DNA from: Desulfurellaceae bacterium
Lineage (GTDB): Bacteria; Desulfobacterota; Binatia; Bin18
Reading direction: 5' to 3'
Assembly (NCBI GenBank): GCA_021296095.1
Contig: JAGWBB010000042.1
Location: forward strand, 1-37,060
DNA: 37,060 nt
The notes under the pieces were generated by a model. It was given only the letters and a program-made list of their open reading frames with translations. It did not search any database and had not been told where the DNA came from. A program made the position numbers and the translations under genes. Below are positions 16,461 through 24,684 of the stretch, piece after piece (the first letter of the stretch is position 1; each line of letters opens with the position of its first letter).

Positions 16461-17663
16461 ATGATACAGCTCGCCGAACGTCTATCGCTCATCAAGCCGT
16501 CTCCCACCTTAGCCGTCACCGCCCAGGTTGCCGCCCTCGGCCGCCAGGGCATCAACGTGATTGATTTTGGCGCCGGAGAGCCCGACTTTGACACGCCCGA
16601 CCATATCAAGGCAGCGGCCGTGGCCGCCATCCAACACGGCCAGACCAAGTACACCCCGGTCGGCGGGACCGCAGCCCTCAAAGAGGCGATCATCGCCAAA
16701 CTGGAGCGGGATAACGGGCTCAGCTATGCCTTGTCGGAGGTGACCACCAACTCGGGCGGCAAACACACCCTGTTCAACGCCTTCCACGCCCTGTTCGGGC
16801 CGGGCGACGAGGTCCTGATTCCCACCCCCTACTGGGTCAGTTATTCGGACATGGTGATCCTGACCGGCGCGCGGCCCAAGCTCCTGCCGACGAGCGAGGA
16901 GACCGGTTTCAAGCTGACCGACGGCCAGCTCAGGGCGGCACTCGGTCCCGACACCAAGGCCCTGCTGCTCAACAGCCCCTCAAATCCGACCGGCGCGGCT
17001 TATACCGAGCACGAACTGGGTCAGCTGATCGAGGTGATCGAGCAGACCGATCTGCTCGTCATTTCGGACGATGTGTACGAGAAGTTTCTGTACGATGCGC
17101 CGCGCTGCGCCCAGATCCTGGCTCTCAAACCCGAGCTGCGCGACCGGGTGCTGCTGGTCAACTCGGTGTCCAAGACCTACGCCATGACCGGCTGGCGCCT
17201 GGGCTATGCCGCGGGCCCGGCCAACCTGATCAAAGCCCTGGAAACGCTCCAGAGCCAGAGCACCTCAAACCCCAGCTCAATCAGCCAGGCTGCGGCCGTG
17301 GCGGCGTTGACCGGGACCCAGGAGCCGGTCGGTGTGATGGCCGCCGAGTTTGCCAAACGCCGCAACTACATCGTCGACCGCCTGCGCGCCATTCCCGGCA
17401 TCACCTGCACCCTGCCCGAGGGCGCCTTCTACGTCTTCCCCAACGTGTCCGGCTACTTTGGGGCAAGCGCCGGGGACACTCGCATCGAATCGGCAACCGA
17501 CTTCGCCCTGTATCTGCTGGAAGAGGCGCGTGTCGCCCTGGTCGCCGGCGAGGGCTTTGGCGCGCCCAATAATGTCCGCATCTCGTACGCCACGTCGATG
17601 GCCAACCTGGAAAAAGGCATGGATCAGATCGAGGCCGCGCTCACGCGCCTGGAGCGGGCCTAG
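16461..17663 (+). CDS. PLP-dependent aminotransferase, probable aspartate aminotransferase
   Basis: A 400-residue class I aminotransferase of subgroup I-gamma. It has DFGAGEPDFDTPDHI near the N-terminus, KYTPVGGTAALKEAI, LNSPSNPTGAAY, SDDVYEKFLYD and NSVSK238TYAMTGWRLGYAAGP with the PLP lysine. This pattern is typical of AspC-type enzymes in alphaproteobacteria and Thermus, some of which also accept prephenate. It starts 25 bp after coaD and ends 7 bp before the convergent monooxygenase gene. Confidence 0.88.
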   Translation: MIQLAERLSLIKPSPTLAVTAQVAALGRQGINVIDFGAGEPDFDTPDHIKAAAVAAIQHGQTKYTPVGGTAALKEAIIAKLERDNGLSYALSEVTTNSGGKHTLFNAFHALFGPGDEVLIPTPYWVSYSDMVILTGARPKLLPTSEETGFKLTDGQLRAALGPDTKALLLNSPSNPTGAAYTEHELGQLIEVIEQTDLLVISDDVYEKFLYDAPRCAQILALKPELRDRVLLVNSVSKTYAMTGWRLGYAAGPANLIKALETLQSQSTSNPSSISQAAAVAALTGTQEPVGVMAAEFAKRRNYIVDRLRAIPGITCTLPEGAFYVFPNVSGYFGASAGDTRIESATDFALYLLEEARVALVAGEGFGAPNNVRISYATSMANLEKGMDQIEAALTRLERA

Positions 17664-17670
17664 GGCCTCC

Positions 17671-18777
17671 TCAACCGGCGGCCGGCGGCCGCTCACCCGC
17701 CTCTCCCACCACCCCCAACTGCCGGAGCAGGGGCACAATCTCGCGGCCGAACCGGACCGTGTCGTCATAATACGACAGAAAACACATCAGCACGCCGTCG
17801 AGCCCCAGCTCGTACAGCCGCTTGAGCTTGAGGGCGACCTGTTCGGCCGTGCCGATAACCGGCAGGGCGCCCGCCCCCAGGGCAAACATCTCCAGGGTGA
17901 AATGATCGAACGAGCCGCTGCCGATGCCCAGCCCCCGGGCCCAGTTCTCGGTTGCCACGGGATCCATCTGGTCGAGAATCCGACGTTTTTCGTCTTCGGC
18001 CTCTTTTTCGGTCTCGCGCCATAAGACAAACGGGTAGCCCGCGCAGCGGACGCGACGCCTGTACCGGTCAGCCCGGACCTTGAAGTCCCGGGTCAGCTCC
18101 CCGGTCTCCTCGATAGACGACTGGCCGATAAACGCCCAGTCACACAGCCGGGCGACCAGCTCCTTGGCGTCTTCCGATACCCCGGCGTTGACGATGGGTG
18201 GGTGCGGTTTGCACCCCGGCTGCGGATTCACATAGCCGCCCGTAATCCGGTACCACGGCGAGTCGTAGTCAAACGTGCCCGGCTCCTCGGTCCACAGCCC
18301 TTTCAGAATCTCGATGAACGCGGCTGTCTTGGCGTAGCGCTGGTCGTGGGGCAACAGCTCAATACCCATCATGCCGAACTCTTCCCGGCTCCAGCCGCTG
18401 ACAATATTGATGCCCCAACGTCCCCCGCCGATATGGTCCAGCGTCGCGCCCATTTTGGCCGCCACCAGGGGGTGAAAGACCGGCACGTGGACGGTCGAAT
18501 AGACCTTCAGCCGGGTCGTCACCGCCAGCAGCGCGGCCGCCCAGGTCATGGTCTCCTGCGACAGACCCAGGTAGTTGGTTTCGCCTCCGAAACCGCGCCA
18601 GCGGCTGACCGGAAACAGAAAGTCAAAACCCGCCGCCTCGGCCGCCAGGGCAATCCGCTTATTCGATGCATACGGCCACTCGTCGGGGCCGGTCCGATAG
18701 GTGCTGATCGAATACGCGTTGCTACAGTTGGGCATGAAAATGCCGAGTTGAAGAGGCTCACGCTCGGTCTGCGTCAC
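17671..18777 (-). CDS. LLM-class flavin-dependent monooxygenase (SsuD/SfnG/RutA-like)
   Basis: A luciferase-like TIM-barrel oxidoreductase of about 368 residues. Features include FDFLFPVSRWRGFGG, the GGGRWGINIVSGWSREEFGMMG segment typical of the alkanesulfonate, dimethylsulfone and pyrimidine monooxygenase group, and AFIEILKGLWTEEPGTFDYDSPWY. These enzymes use FMNH2 from a separate reductase. I favour the GTG at 18777, 6 bp after GGAGG; the GTG at 18783 touches the ribosome site. Convergent with the aminotransferase. No flavin reductase or sulfonate transporter is in the window, so the substrate is open. Confidence 0.85.
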   Translation of the reverse strand: MTQTEREPLQLGIFMPNCSNAYSISTYRTGPDEWPYASNKRIALAAEAAGFDFLFPVSRWRGFGGETNYLGLSQETMTWAAALLAVTTRLKVYSTVHVPVFHPLVAAKMGATLDHIGGGRWGINIVSGWSREEFGMMGIELLPHDQRYAKTAAFIEILKGLWTEEPGTFDYDSPWYRITGGYVNPQPGCKPHPPIVNAGVSEDAKELVARLCDWAFIGQSSIEETGELTRDFKVRADRYRRRVRCAGYPFVLWRETEKEAEDEKRRILDQMDPVATENWARGLGIGSGSFDHFTLEMFALGAGALPVIGTAEQVALKLKRLYELGLDGVLMCFLSYYDDTVRFGREIVPLLRQLGVVGEAGERPPAAG

Positions 18778-18810
18778 CGTCACCCTCCTTGTTCATTGCC
18801 GTTCCGTTCG

Positions 18811-19017
18811 TCACCTAGCCAGGAACTCATCCAGCGTCACCCCGGCCTGCCTGAGGATAGCCCTCAGCGTCCCTTCGGGCAGTTCGCCGGGATGGTTGGG
18901 AATGGTGGTATACAGACCAGTCGAAGGATTGAACCAGATTTCGTGGGAACAGGCGCTTGCCGATCTAAACGAAAACCCAAGGAGCTGAGTTTTGCGCTCA
19001 CGCGTCCAGCCTTTCAT
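18811..19017 (-). CDS. HicA-like mRNA interferase toxin, short N-terminus
   Basis: A 68-residue protein. Its C-terminal part, SHEIWFNPSTGLYTTIPNH followed by PGELPEGTLRAILRQAGVTLDEF, is the HicA (YcfA) double-stranded-RNA-binding fold. The catalytic His follows Cys-Ser rather than the usual Gly-Ser. The first 25 residues do not look like the usual helix, so the N-terminus may be altered. HicA toxins cut mRNA and are neutralised by HicB. No HicB lies beside it; a 32-codon frame overlaps its start instead. Confidence 0.7.
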   Translation of the reverse strand: MKGWTRERKTQLLGFSFRSASACSHEIWFNPSTGLYTTIPNHPGELPEGTLRAILRQAGVTLDEFLAR

Positions 19018-19096
19018 CCATCTCCATCAATAATCTCTGCGTCTCCTCCCCCGAACGGCGCATGTCGATATCTACCCTGCTGACCGCTGGCGTCAT
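18998..19096 (-). CDS. Small ORF overlapping the HicA-like start
   Basis: A 32-codon ATG frame ending at TGA 18998-19000, 20 bp inside the HicA-like gene. The peptide is Glu- and Arg-rich (DMRRSGEETQRLL and EMDERLDA). The overlap resembles the toxin-antitoxin pattern in which the first gene runs into the second, but the peptide matches no antitoxin I recognise and is very short. It could be the remains of an antitoxin or chance. Confidence 0.3.
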   Translation of the reverse strand: MTPAVSRVDIDMRRSGEETQRLLMEMDERLDA

Positions 19097-19138
19097 ACAC
19101 ACCGGCAGGATACACGGTAGGCATTGCAGCATCCCTCG

Positions 19139-19966
19139 TTACTCGGCGCAACTGTCCGTCAAACGATCGAGGCCAGCCTGCCAGGTTATCGCGTGGCCAA
19201 CTATGTAGTGAAGTTCTATCAGGTCTATCATCTCACAGGCGTGTTCAAAGTTTCGCCGCCAATTGGCATCGAAGTGTCCGAAGCCGAGGTAGCCGAGCGC
19301 AAGCAGGTCGATACGTTCCTCATTGTTCAGTCCCTCAACTAGGCGATAAAGACGCCTGTAAGCTGGGGAATCCTCGCAAAGTTTCCAGATTTCATCTGCT
19401 ATGAATTTCAGACCCCTGGTCTCAGCATGGACGGTGTCAAAAATATGCTTTTCGGTATCGGCGAGGAGATTGTAGGCGGCAATGAGTTCCTGAATTTTAT
19501 CTCGCCCGATTACCAGCGCGGTCGCTGCGGCACCGATCTCGTCCGCAAATCCAGCAGAGCCGATGTAGCGAACTGGGTCGCTAACGAAACCGGTAGTGAC
19601 CTTTTTTGCAAACTTGTGATCGGCAGTAACCAGCACTGATTCAGTCGCTTCCGCGCAAGCAAGATAGAGACAATCGTACACCGGATGATCGAGTTCCTGC
19701 GCGACTTCCGCCGCCCGCGCGATGAGCGTGCTGATGGGATACAAGGAGACAATCTCATCCAGACTCTGTATCTTGTCCAGATATGGTTGGGTATCAGAAA
19801 TCTCGTTCTGGCGCGCTTTTTTCCAAATGGTGTTGGCAAACTCGGCCAGCAGCATATCGGGCGCGTAGAGTGTGAGACGATGGGCGAGCAACAGGCGTGC
19901 TTCCTCGAAAAACGGCTCCTGCACGAACCATTTGACGACGACGCTAGCGTCAACGGTCAGCTTCAC
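19139..19966 (-). CDS. PIN-domain (VapC/FitB-like) toxin fused to a DUF3775-like domain
   Basis: A 275-residue protein. Residues 1-135 are a PIN RNase domain with the acidic residues D6, E42, D98 and D116. Standalone VapC proteins end near there. Residues 145-270 form a second domain resembling DUF3775: LVEGLNNEERIDLLALGYLG and HFDANWRRNFEHA, then a helical end with IVGHAITWQAGLDRL. The start overlaps the antitoxin gene by 4 bp (ATGA). The PIN part would cleave RNA and be silenced by the adjacent antitoxin; the role of the extra domain is unknown. Confidence 0.8.
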   Translation of the reverse strand: MKLTVDASVVVKWFVQEPFFEEARLLLAHRLTLYAPDMLLAEFANTIWKKARQNEISDTQPYLDKIQSLDEIVSLYPISTLIARAAEVAQELDHPVYDCLYLACAEATESVLVTADHKFAKKVTTGFVSDPVRYIGSAGFADEIGAAATALVIGRDKIQELIAAYNLLADTEKHIFDTVHAETRGLKFIADEIWKLCEDSPAYRRLYRLVEGLNNEERIDLLALGYLGFGHFDANWRRNFEHACEMIDLIELHYIVGHAITWQAGLDRLTDSCAE

Positions 19967-20199
19967 CGCTCTCGGTCCTTGCGTAACAGTTCGACGCTAT
20001 CTGTCTGCGCGGCCTTGGAAGTTGCGGCGGCGATTGCGGCGGTTCGCTGGCGAAAGTCGGCCATACGGACGCGCTGATCTGCTCGCTGCGTCAGTACGTA
20101 CCGGACCTCGGCCTCCAGCGAACGCTGGTTTGCCTTGGCCTGAGCCTTCAACGTCTCGATCACGCCATCGTCGAGATTTCGGATCGTCAGGTTTCCCAT
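19963..20199 (-). CDS. FitA/VapB-like ribbon-helix-helix antitoxin
   Basis: A 78-residue protein beginning MGNLTIRNLDDGVIETLKAQ, followed by SLEAEVRYVL, a ribbon-helix-helix DNA-binding domain typical of FitA antitoxins. The C-terminal tail is the likely toxin-binding part. I chose the ATG at 20199, just after GGAGGAAGG; the ATG at 20217 would put the ribosome site inside the gene. It is coupled to the PIN toxin by a 4-bp overlap and preceded by a palindrome that is its likely operator. Confidence 0.87.
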   Translation of the reverse strand: MGNLTIRNLDDGVIETLKAQAKANQRSLEAEVRYVLTQRADQRVRMADFRQRTAAIAAATSKAAQTDSVELLRKDRER

Positions 20200-20217
20200 T
20201 CGCCTTCCTCCTTTCAT

Positions 20218-20255
20218 GATGTCATAATGCTAGCATTGTGACATCACTGAAACAA
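20218..20255 (-). promoter_or_regulatory. Promoter and palindromic operator of the FitA/PIN toxin pair
   Basis: Positions 20218-20245 form a 28-bp palindrome with a CTAG centre (half-site GATGTCA-x-AATGCT) in which 26 of 28 bases match. On the minus strand, TTGTTT (20250-20255) and TAGCAT (20227-20232) are 17 bp apart, so the palindrome covers the -10 region. It ends about 19 bp before the antitoxin ATG. This placement suits autorepression by a dimeric ribbon-helix-helix protein. Confidence 0.65.
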
Positions 20256-20339
20256 GCTTTTGTGGGAGCAACTGCCTCCAGAGCGAGCCGAGTTGCACGT
20301 CGCGCAGGGTTTTCGGATGTGCCGATCAGGCCATGTCGT

Positions 20340-22058
20340 CTATTCCAACCTCTCCAACTCACGAATCGACGGATTCCACGTCCAGCAGCCCTGCCAGGCT
20401 CGACAGATGCGCGGCGCGTTCGGTCCTTTGATCCGAACGGTTGCGTCATGAATGTCGCTCAGATTTTTGGTGCCGGTCGCATCGGGCAGAAAGGTCCGAA
20501 AGACATGCGTCAGGCTGCCGCTTGACCCGTCGCCTTCGAGTGTCACCACACCAAACCCGGGACAACTGCCCACGGCCGCGTGCTTGACGGTCACCGGGTG
20601 CGGGCCCCGGAAGGAGACGATGAGCTTTCGGCCATCGGGAGAAATATCCACCAGGTCCGGGGCCGGATCGTCGCTGAACTCATAGTCCTCGCCGTCCTGA
20701 TTGACGAAGGGCGCCCCTTCGCCGACACACCACCCCGACCCGGTGAGATCCAGGCTGCTCACATGCGCCTCGGCCTGCTCTTCCAGCGTAGCGTCGGGAT
20801 CGTTGATGATCTTGCCCATGTCGAACACTTCAGCATTATTTTGCACCCGATCAAACTGATACAGATACCGTCGGGTGGGCGAAATGGTCAGGCCGTGGGC
20901 GTCGCGACGGCTGGCCAGCGCCTCTTCGGAGGTGAGGCCCAGCGTTTTCTCTTCATAAAACTTGACGACCGGCGGCATATTGGGCGTGGTGTGGGGGCTT
21001 GCCCCATCGGGATAATCGAGCGGCAGACGATACATGATAAACACCGAGTCATCCGCGCCCGCAGCACTCGCCGAGACGCCCGCGTTCAGGTGCATGAAGC
21101 CGCCCCCTTCCGCGCCGCCACACCCGGCCCCGCTGATGACATCATTGGTATATTCGGCCACGATCGACATCGGTTCGGTCGTGACATCGACCACGAACAG
21201 CCCGCCACCGCCGAAGGTGACATACACGTGCTGGCTGGTGCTGCTGGGGATGGGACACACCACCACGTTATTGGGCCGGCCCGGCCCTTCCTTCAGCGCG
21301 CCGCTCGGCGTGTGCAGCGTCTGGAAGTTGGCATACGCCCCGCTCACCCGACCGGCCGGCAGGGTCGAATCGGCCCGCGCTGCCATGGCCGTCAGGTCCC
21401 GTCCCCCGACCAGATCGAGCGTAGCGGCTTTGTTGAAGGTGAAGGTGTCTGCGGCCTGGTCGTAATCGATGCGCTCCAACAGCTTGGCGCTAAGATTGGC
21501 CACGATCAATTTGGTGCCGTCCGGAGTCCAGAAGGACATATGGTTCGAGGGAGCCGAGCCTGCCGGGCCGGTCGTCCGGAAGAGGGCCTTGCCAAGCTTG
21601 GCCGCCTCGCGCGGGCTGCCCCGAATCGGCCTGCACAGCTTGAACCGTTCACCCGACAACGTACACTGCCCCTCCGCATCAATAATCCCGACCAGCCCGA
21701 CGCCCGGACCAAAAAAATTCGCGTTCATGAAGCGATGCGACGGGTGGGGCAACATGCCGTGGAGCCGCTCGACATCCGCGCCAAGCTCCGACAGCGCGTA
21801 GGGAAAGACATCGGCCGCTTCGATCACAGTCGGCCCGAACAGCGGATGGTCTTCGTCATACGTTCCGGGCTGGGCGATCAGGATGTCGCGGCCGTCGTAC
21901 ACCAGAATGCGACCGCCAAAGGTGCCGGTGGGATTCTCGGCGCTGATATCGGCGCTGTTCGATTGATCGGACAGCCACACTTCCCACTCAATCGCCAGGG
22001 CATGACTGGCGCTCAACACACCCACCGCGATTAGGCCGGCAACGGTTTTCCACTTCAT
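20340..22058 (-). CDS. Secreted beta-propeller-like protein of unknown function
   Basis: About 572 residues. The N-terminus MKWKTVAGLIAVGVLSASHALA is a clear Sec signal peptide with cleavage after ALA, so the mature protein is exported. Repeated strand-turn units such as MSFWTPDGTKLIVANLS, HVYVTFGGGGLFVVDV, TISPTRRYLYQFD and DISPDGRKLIVSF suggest a YVTN/WD-like propeller. Several Cys residues could form disulfides. I favour the ATG at 22058, 8 bp after AGGAGG, over the ATG at 22064. No catalytic motif was recognised. It is divergent from the CobW gene and stands alone. Confidence 0.7.
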   Translation of the reverse strand: MKWKTVAGLIAVGVLSASHALAIEWEVWLSDQSNSADISAENPTGTFGGRILVYDGRDILIAQPGTYDEDHPLFGPTVIEAADVFPYALSELGADVERLHGMLPHPSHRFMNANFFGPGVGLVGIIDAEGQCTLSGERFKLCRPIRGSPREAAKLGKALFRTTGPAGSAPSNHMSFWTPDGTKLIVANLSAKLLERIDYDQAADTFTFNKAATLDLVGGRDLTAMAARADSTLPAGRVSGAYANFQTLHTPSGALKEGPGRPNNVVVCPIPSSTSQHVYVTFGGGGLFVVDVTTEPMSIVAEYTNDVISGAGCGGAEGGGFMHLNAGVSASAAGADDSVFIMYRLPLDYPDGASPHTTPNMPPVVKFYEEKTLGLTSEEALASRRDAHGLTISPTRRYLYQFDRVQNNAEVFDMGKIINDPDATLEEQAEAHVSSLDLTGSGWCVGEGAPFVNQDGEDYEFSDDPAPDLVDISPDGRKLIVSFRGPHPVTVKHAAVGSCPGFGVVTLEGDGSSGSLTHVFRTFLPDATGTKNLSDIHDATVRIKGPNAPRICRAWQGCWTWNPSIRELERLE

Positions 22059-22155
22059 GTGCATATCCTCCTTTTCATCAGGGACATATTGCTGGGCACC
22101 TCTTTAGCCGTTCCTTCCCTTTCCCGCAACCGGGAATCCTGTAATACTGGCCGGC

Positions 22156-22896
22156 ATGGCCGACGCCCCTGCCCTCGACAAAGAACGCCTGGTTTTCAGC
22201 GAGACCGGGCGGATTCCGCTCCACCTGATCTCCGGCTTTCTGGGCAGCGGCAAAACCACCCTGCTGAAGCGCCTGCTCGATCACTGCCTGGCCAGCGGCC
22301 TCAAACCCGCAGTCATGATGAACGAGTACGGCGAGGTCAATATCGACGGCGAGCTGCTGCGCGGCCAGGGTTTCAGCGTCCGCGAAATGAGCAACGGCTG
22401 TATCTGCTGCACCATCGGCGCGACCCTCGGCCTGGCCTTGCAGGAAGTCGCGGCACTGGGGCCGGATGTCATCTTCGTGGAGGCCACCGGCCTGGCCGAC
22501 CCGATCGAGCTGATCGATCAGGCCACCAAAGAAGAGGCGCTGACCGTGGTCCGCCTGGCGTCGCTGATCGCCGTGCTGGACCCGGTGAACTTCGCCCGGC
22601 TGGCCGAAGAGCTGCACGCCGGAATCCGGCAGCAGACCGAGCTGGCCGACTTCGTGCTGCTCAACAAACGCGACCTGGCCGCTGCCGCTACGCTGACAGA
22701 CCTGACGGCGCAGATTCGCCAGCTCAACCCCCGCGCCCAGATTGTGCTGACCGAACGGGGCGAGATGGACTACGACCGCATCCTGGCCGCAGCCGGAGAC
22801 ATCGTCCGCCCGCCGCAGTCCCGCCAGCCGAGTCCGGCCCACGACCACTTTCACACCCTGACCCATCTGTGTGACGCCCCGCTGGACCGCGGCTGA
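22156..22896 (+). CDS. CobW/YjiA-family GTPase metallochaperone, N-terminal part of a split gene
   Basis: A G3E-family GTPase domain of 246 residues: Walker A GFLGSGKTT (27-35), the metal-binding motif GCICC (81-85), FVEATGLADP and NKRD (170-173). Such proteins deliver Zn, Co or other metals using GTP. It ends DAPLDRG-stop where homologues normally continue into the C-terminal domain. That domain is encoded next, starting on the last base of this stop (TGATG). A loss of roughly 13 bp at the junction, estimated from the usual family sequence, would explain the break; two coupled polypeptides are the alternative. Confidence 0.85.
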   Translation: MADAPALDKERLVFSETGRIPLHLISGFLGSGKTTLLKRLLDHCLASGLKPAVMMNEYGEVNIDGELLRGQGFSVREMSNGCICCTIGATLGLALQEVAALGPDVIFVEATGLADPIELIDQATKEEALTVVRLASLIAVLDPVNFARLAEELHAGIRQQTELADFVLLNKRDLAAAATLTDLTAQIRQLNPRAQIVLTERGEMDYDRILAAAGDIVRPPQSRQPSPAHDHFHTLTHLCDAPLDRG

Positions 22897-23150
22897 TGCG
22901 GACGCTGCCGCCCAGCGTCTGGCGGGCAAAAGGCTTTGTGCGCTTCACCGACTCTGAGGAACAATGGATGTTCCAGTACGTCGCCGGCGAGTTGGACATG
23001 GAATGGATCGACCTGTTGCCCGAGCCGCCCGAACACGTGGTGTTCATCGGCAAGGGCTTTGATCGCGATGCTCTCCACGCAGCGCTGCTGGCGTGCGGCG
23101 AGTCCACGGCCGACACACCCGACCCACAGGAGGACCGTCATGATTTATGA
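22896..23150 (+). CDS. CobW C-terminal domain, second half of the split gene
   Basis: An 84-residue frame starting with the ATG that overlaps the TGA of the preceding GTPase. It reads RTLPPSVWRAKGFVRF, then WMFQYVAGELDMEWID and FIGKGFDRDALHAAL, the standard C-terminal domain of CobW/YjiA proteins. It has no ribosome site of its own beyond the TGATG overlap, so re-initiation would be needed to make it. It overlaps the next gene by 11 bp. Confidence 0.75.
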   Translation: MRTLPPSVWRAKGFVRFTDSEEQWMFQYVAGELDMEWIDLLPEPPEHVVFIGKGFDRDALHAALLACGESTADTPDPQEDRHDL

Positions 23151-23738
23151 AGTTCGGACCTATCGGTTCCCGAGTGCGAAAAACGCTTTGCCGAGGCCCT
23201 GCCCCACCGCGAAAAATATTCTCCCTTGGGCGCCTTCTGGCATACCGACATCGGCCCGCTGAACCGGATCATCCACGTCTGGCCCTACGACGACCTGCGC
23301 CAGCGCACCGAGCTGCGCGGCCAGGCCATGGCCGACCCCAACTGGCCACCCAAAATCGGGGCGATGATCGAAGACATGGAGTCGGAGATCTTTATTCCGG
23401 CGCCGTTCATGCAGCCCCTGGGCCAGAGAAACCTGGGCGGGGTGTACGAGATGCGGACCTACCTGTACCAGCCGGGCGCCCTGCCGACCGTCCTGGAACG
23501 CTGGGCCGAGGCTGTGCCGGCCCGGACCGAGCTGTCGCCGCTGGCGGCGTGCTGGTACACCGAGATCGGCGGCCTCAACAAGTTCGTCCATATCTGGCCC
23601 TACGCCGACCTTGAGGAGCGGGCCCGCATTCGGGCCGCCTCGCTCAAGCTGCCCAACTGGCCGCCGGGCACGCGCGAGTTTCTGGTCAGCCAGGACAGCA
23701 CAATTCTGATCCCGGCCGCGTTTTCTCCCATGCACTGA
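23140..23738 (+). pseudogene. NIPSNAP-family protein, frameshifted near its start
   Basis: AGGAGG (23128-23133) precedes an ATG at 23140 that encodes MIYEVRTY, the normal NIPSNAP start. After RTY the frame is lost. The expected sequence VPECEKRFAEALPHREKY, then SPLGAFWHT, continues in another frame and stays open to 23738. A second, intact NIPSNAP repeat (YEMRTYLYQPGALP onward) lets the break be sized: six residues are missing, about 16 bp net. NIPSNAP proteins are small ferredoxin-fold dimers of unclear function. If the deletion is an assembly error, the real protein would have about 205 residues. Confidence 0.8.
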
Positions 23739-23753
23739 CTGGAGGGTATTCCC

Positions 23754-24680
23754 ATGGGCGGTATAAAAATCGGTATCGGCTTCGGGCAGTGGAAATACGG
23801 GCTGCCCGACCCCGAACTCATCTGTAGCAGCGCCGAGCTGGCCGAAGACCTGGGGCTCGACTCGGTCTGGCTGTCGGACCACATCGTCACCCGCAACCCA
23901 ACCCTGGATATCACCTGCCTGTTCGCCATGATTGCGGCCCGGACCAAAAAACTCAGGATGGGGCCGAGCGTCCTGACCCTGCCGGCCCGCCATCCCGTTC
24001 AGGTGGCCAAGACCTACGCCACCCTCGACTATCTGTCGAACGGACGCATGATCATGGCCGTGGGTAGCGGCAGCGATACGCGCGACCTGGCGGCGTCGGG
24101 CATCTCGCCCCGCGAACGCGGCAAGCGGCTGGACGAGGGCATTGATATCCTGCGCCGCCTGTGGACCGAGTCGAGTGTCAGCTACGAGGGCCAGTTCTAC
24201 CAGTTCGAGGACGTGACGATTGAACCCAAGCCGGCCAAAGGCTCGCTGGACATCTGGATCGGGGGCAAGAGCGACGCGATTCTCAGACGGGTCGTGCGTT
24301 TGGGCGACGGCTGGTTTCCGGCCCTGACCACCCCGTACGAATTCCGCGCCGACATGGACAAACTGCAAGCCTACGGCGAGTCCTACGGCCGGCCGGTCGA
24401 TTCGCGCGAAGCCGGGGTGCTGCTGCTGACCCATGTGTGCGAGGACCGCGAAAAGGGCTGGGAAACCGTTGCGCCCTTTCTGCGCGGTCTGCCCATGCCG
24501 CCCGAAGACCTGGCCGCCCGCTGTGTGGTCGGCCCGCCCGAGGAGTGCGTGGAAAAAATACAGGACTTCGTCAACGCCGGGTGTGTCAAGTTTGTCCTGC
24601 GACCGGCCTGCCCGCTGGACGAGATCCAGCCCCAGATCACGCGCTACGGCACAGACATCCTGCCCCATTTCGTGACCTGA
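23754..24680 (+). CDS. LLM-class oxidoreductase, probably F420-dependent
   Basis: A 308-residue luciferase-like TIM-barrel protein. [11 protein letters not shown] near residue 40, [37 protein letters not shown], and [19 protein letters not shown] followed by YEGQFYQF are typical of the F420-dependent subgroup. The ATG follows GGAGGG by 7 bp, 15 bp after the NIPSNAP stop. The sodium symporter starts 4 bp later, so the three are probably one transcript. F420 use is inferred from the subgroup and from cofC elsewhere in the window; FMN is possible. Confidence 0.85.
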   Translation: MGGIKIGIGFGQWKYGLPDPELICSSAELAEDLGLDSVWLSDHIVTRNPTLDITCLFAMIAARTKKLRMGPSVLTLPARHPVQVAKTYATLDYLSNGRMIMAVGSGSDTRDLAASGISPRERGKRLDEGIDILRRLWTESSVSYEGQFYQFEDVTIEPKPAKGSLDIWIGGKSDAILRRVVRLGDGWFPALTTPYEFRADMDKLQAYGESYGRPVDSREAGVLLLTHVCEDREKGWETVAPFLRGLPMPPEDLAARCVVGPPEECVEKIQDFVNAGCVKFVLRPACPLDEIQPQITRYGTDILPHFVT

Positions 24681-24684
24681 CCCC

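Noticed and set aside
20238-20525. A plus-strand frame beginning MTSLKQAFVGATASRASRVA
   Set aside because: It starts in the operator region, overlaps the end of the secreted protein gene, and resembles the spurious peptides commonly translated from intergenic repeats.
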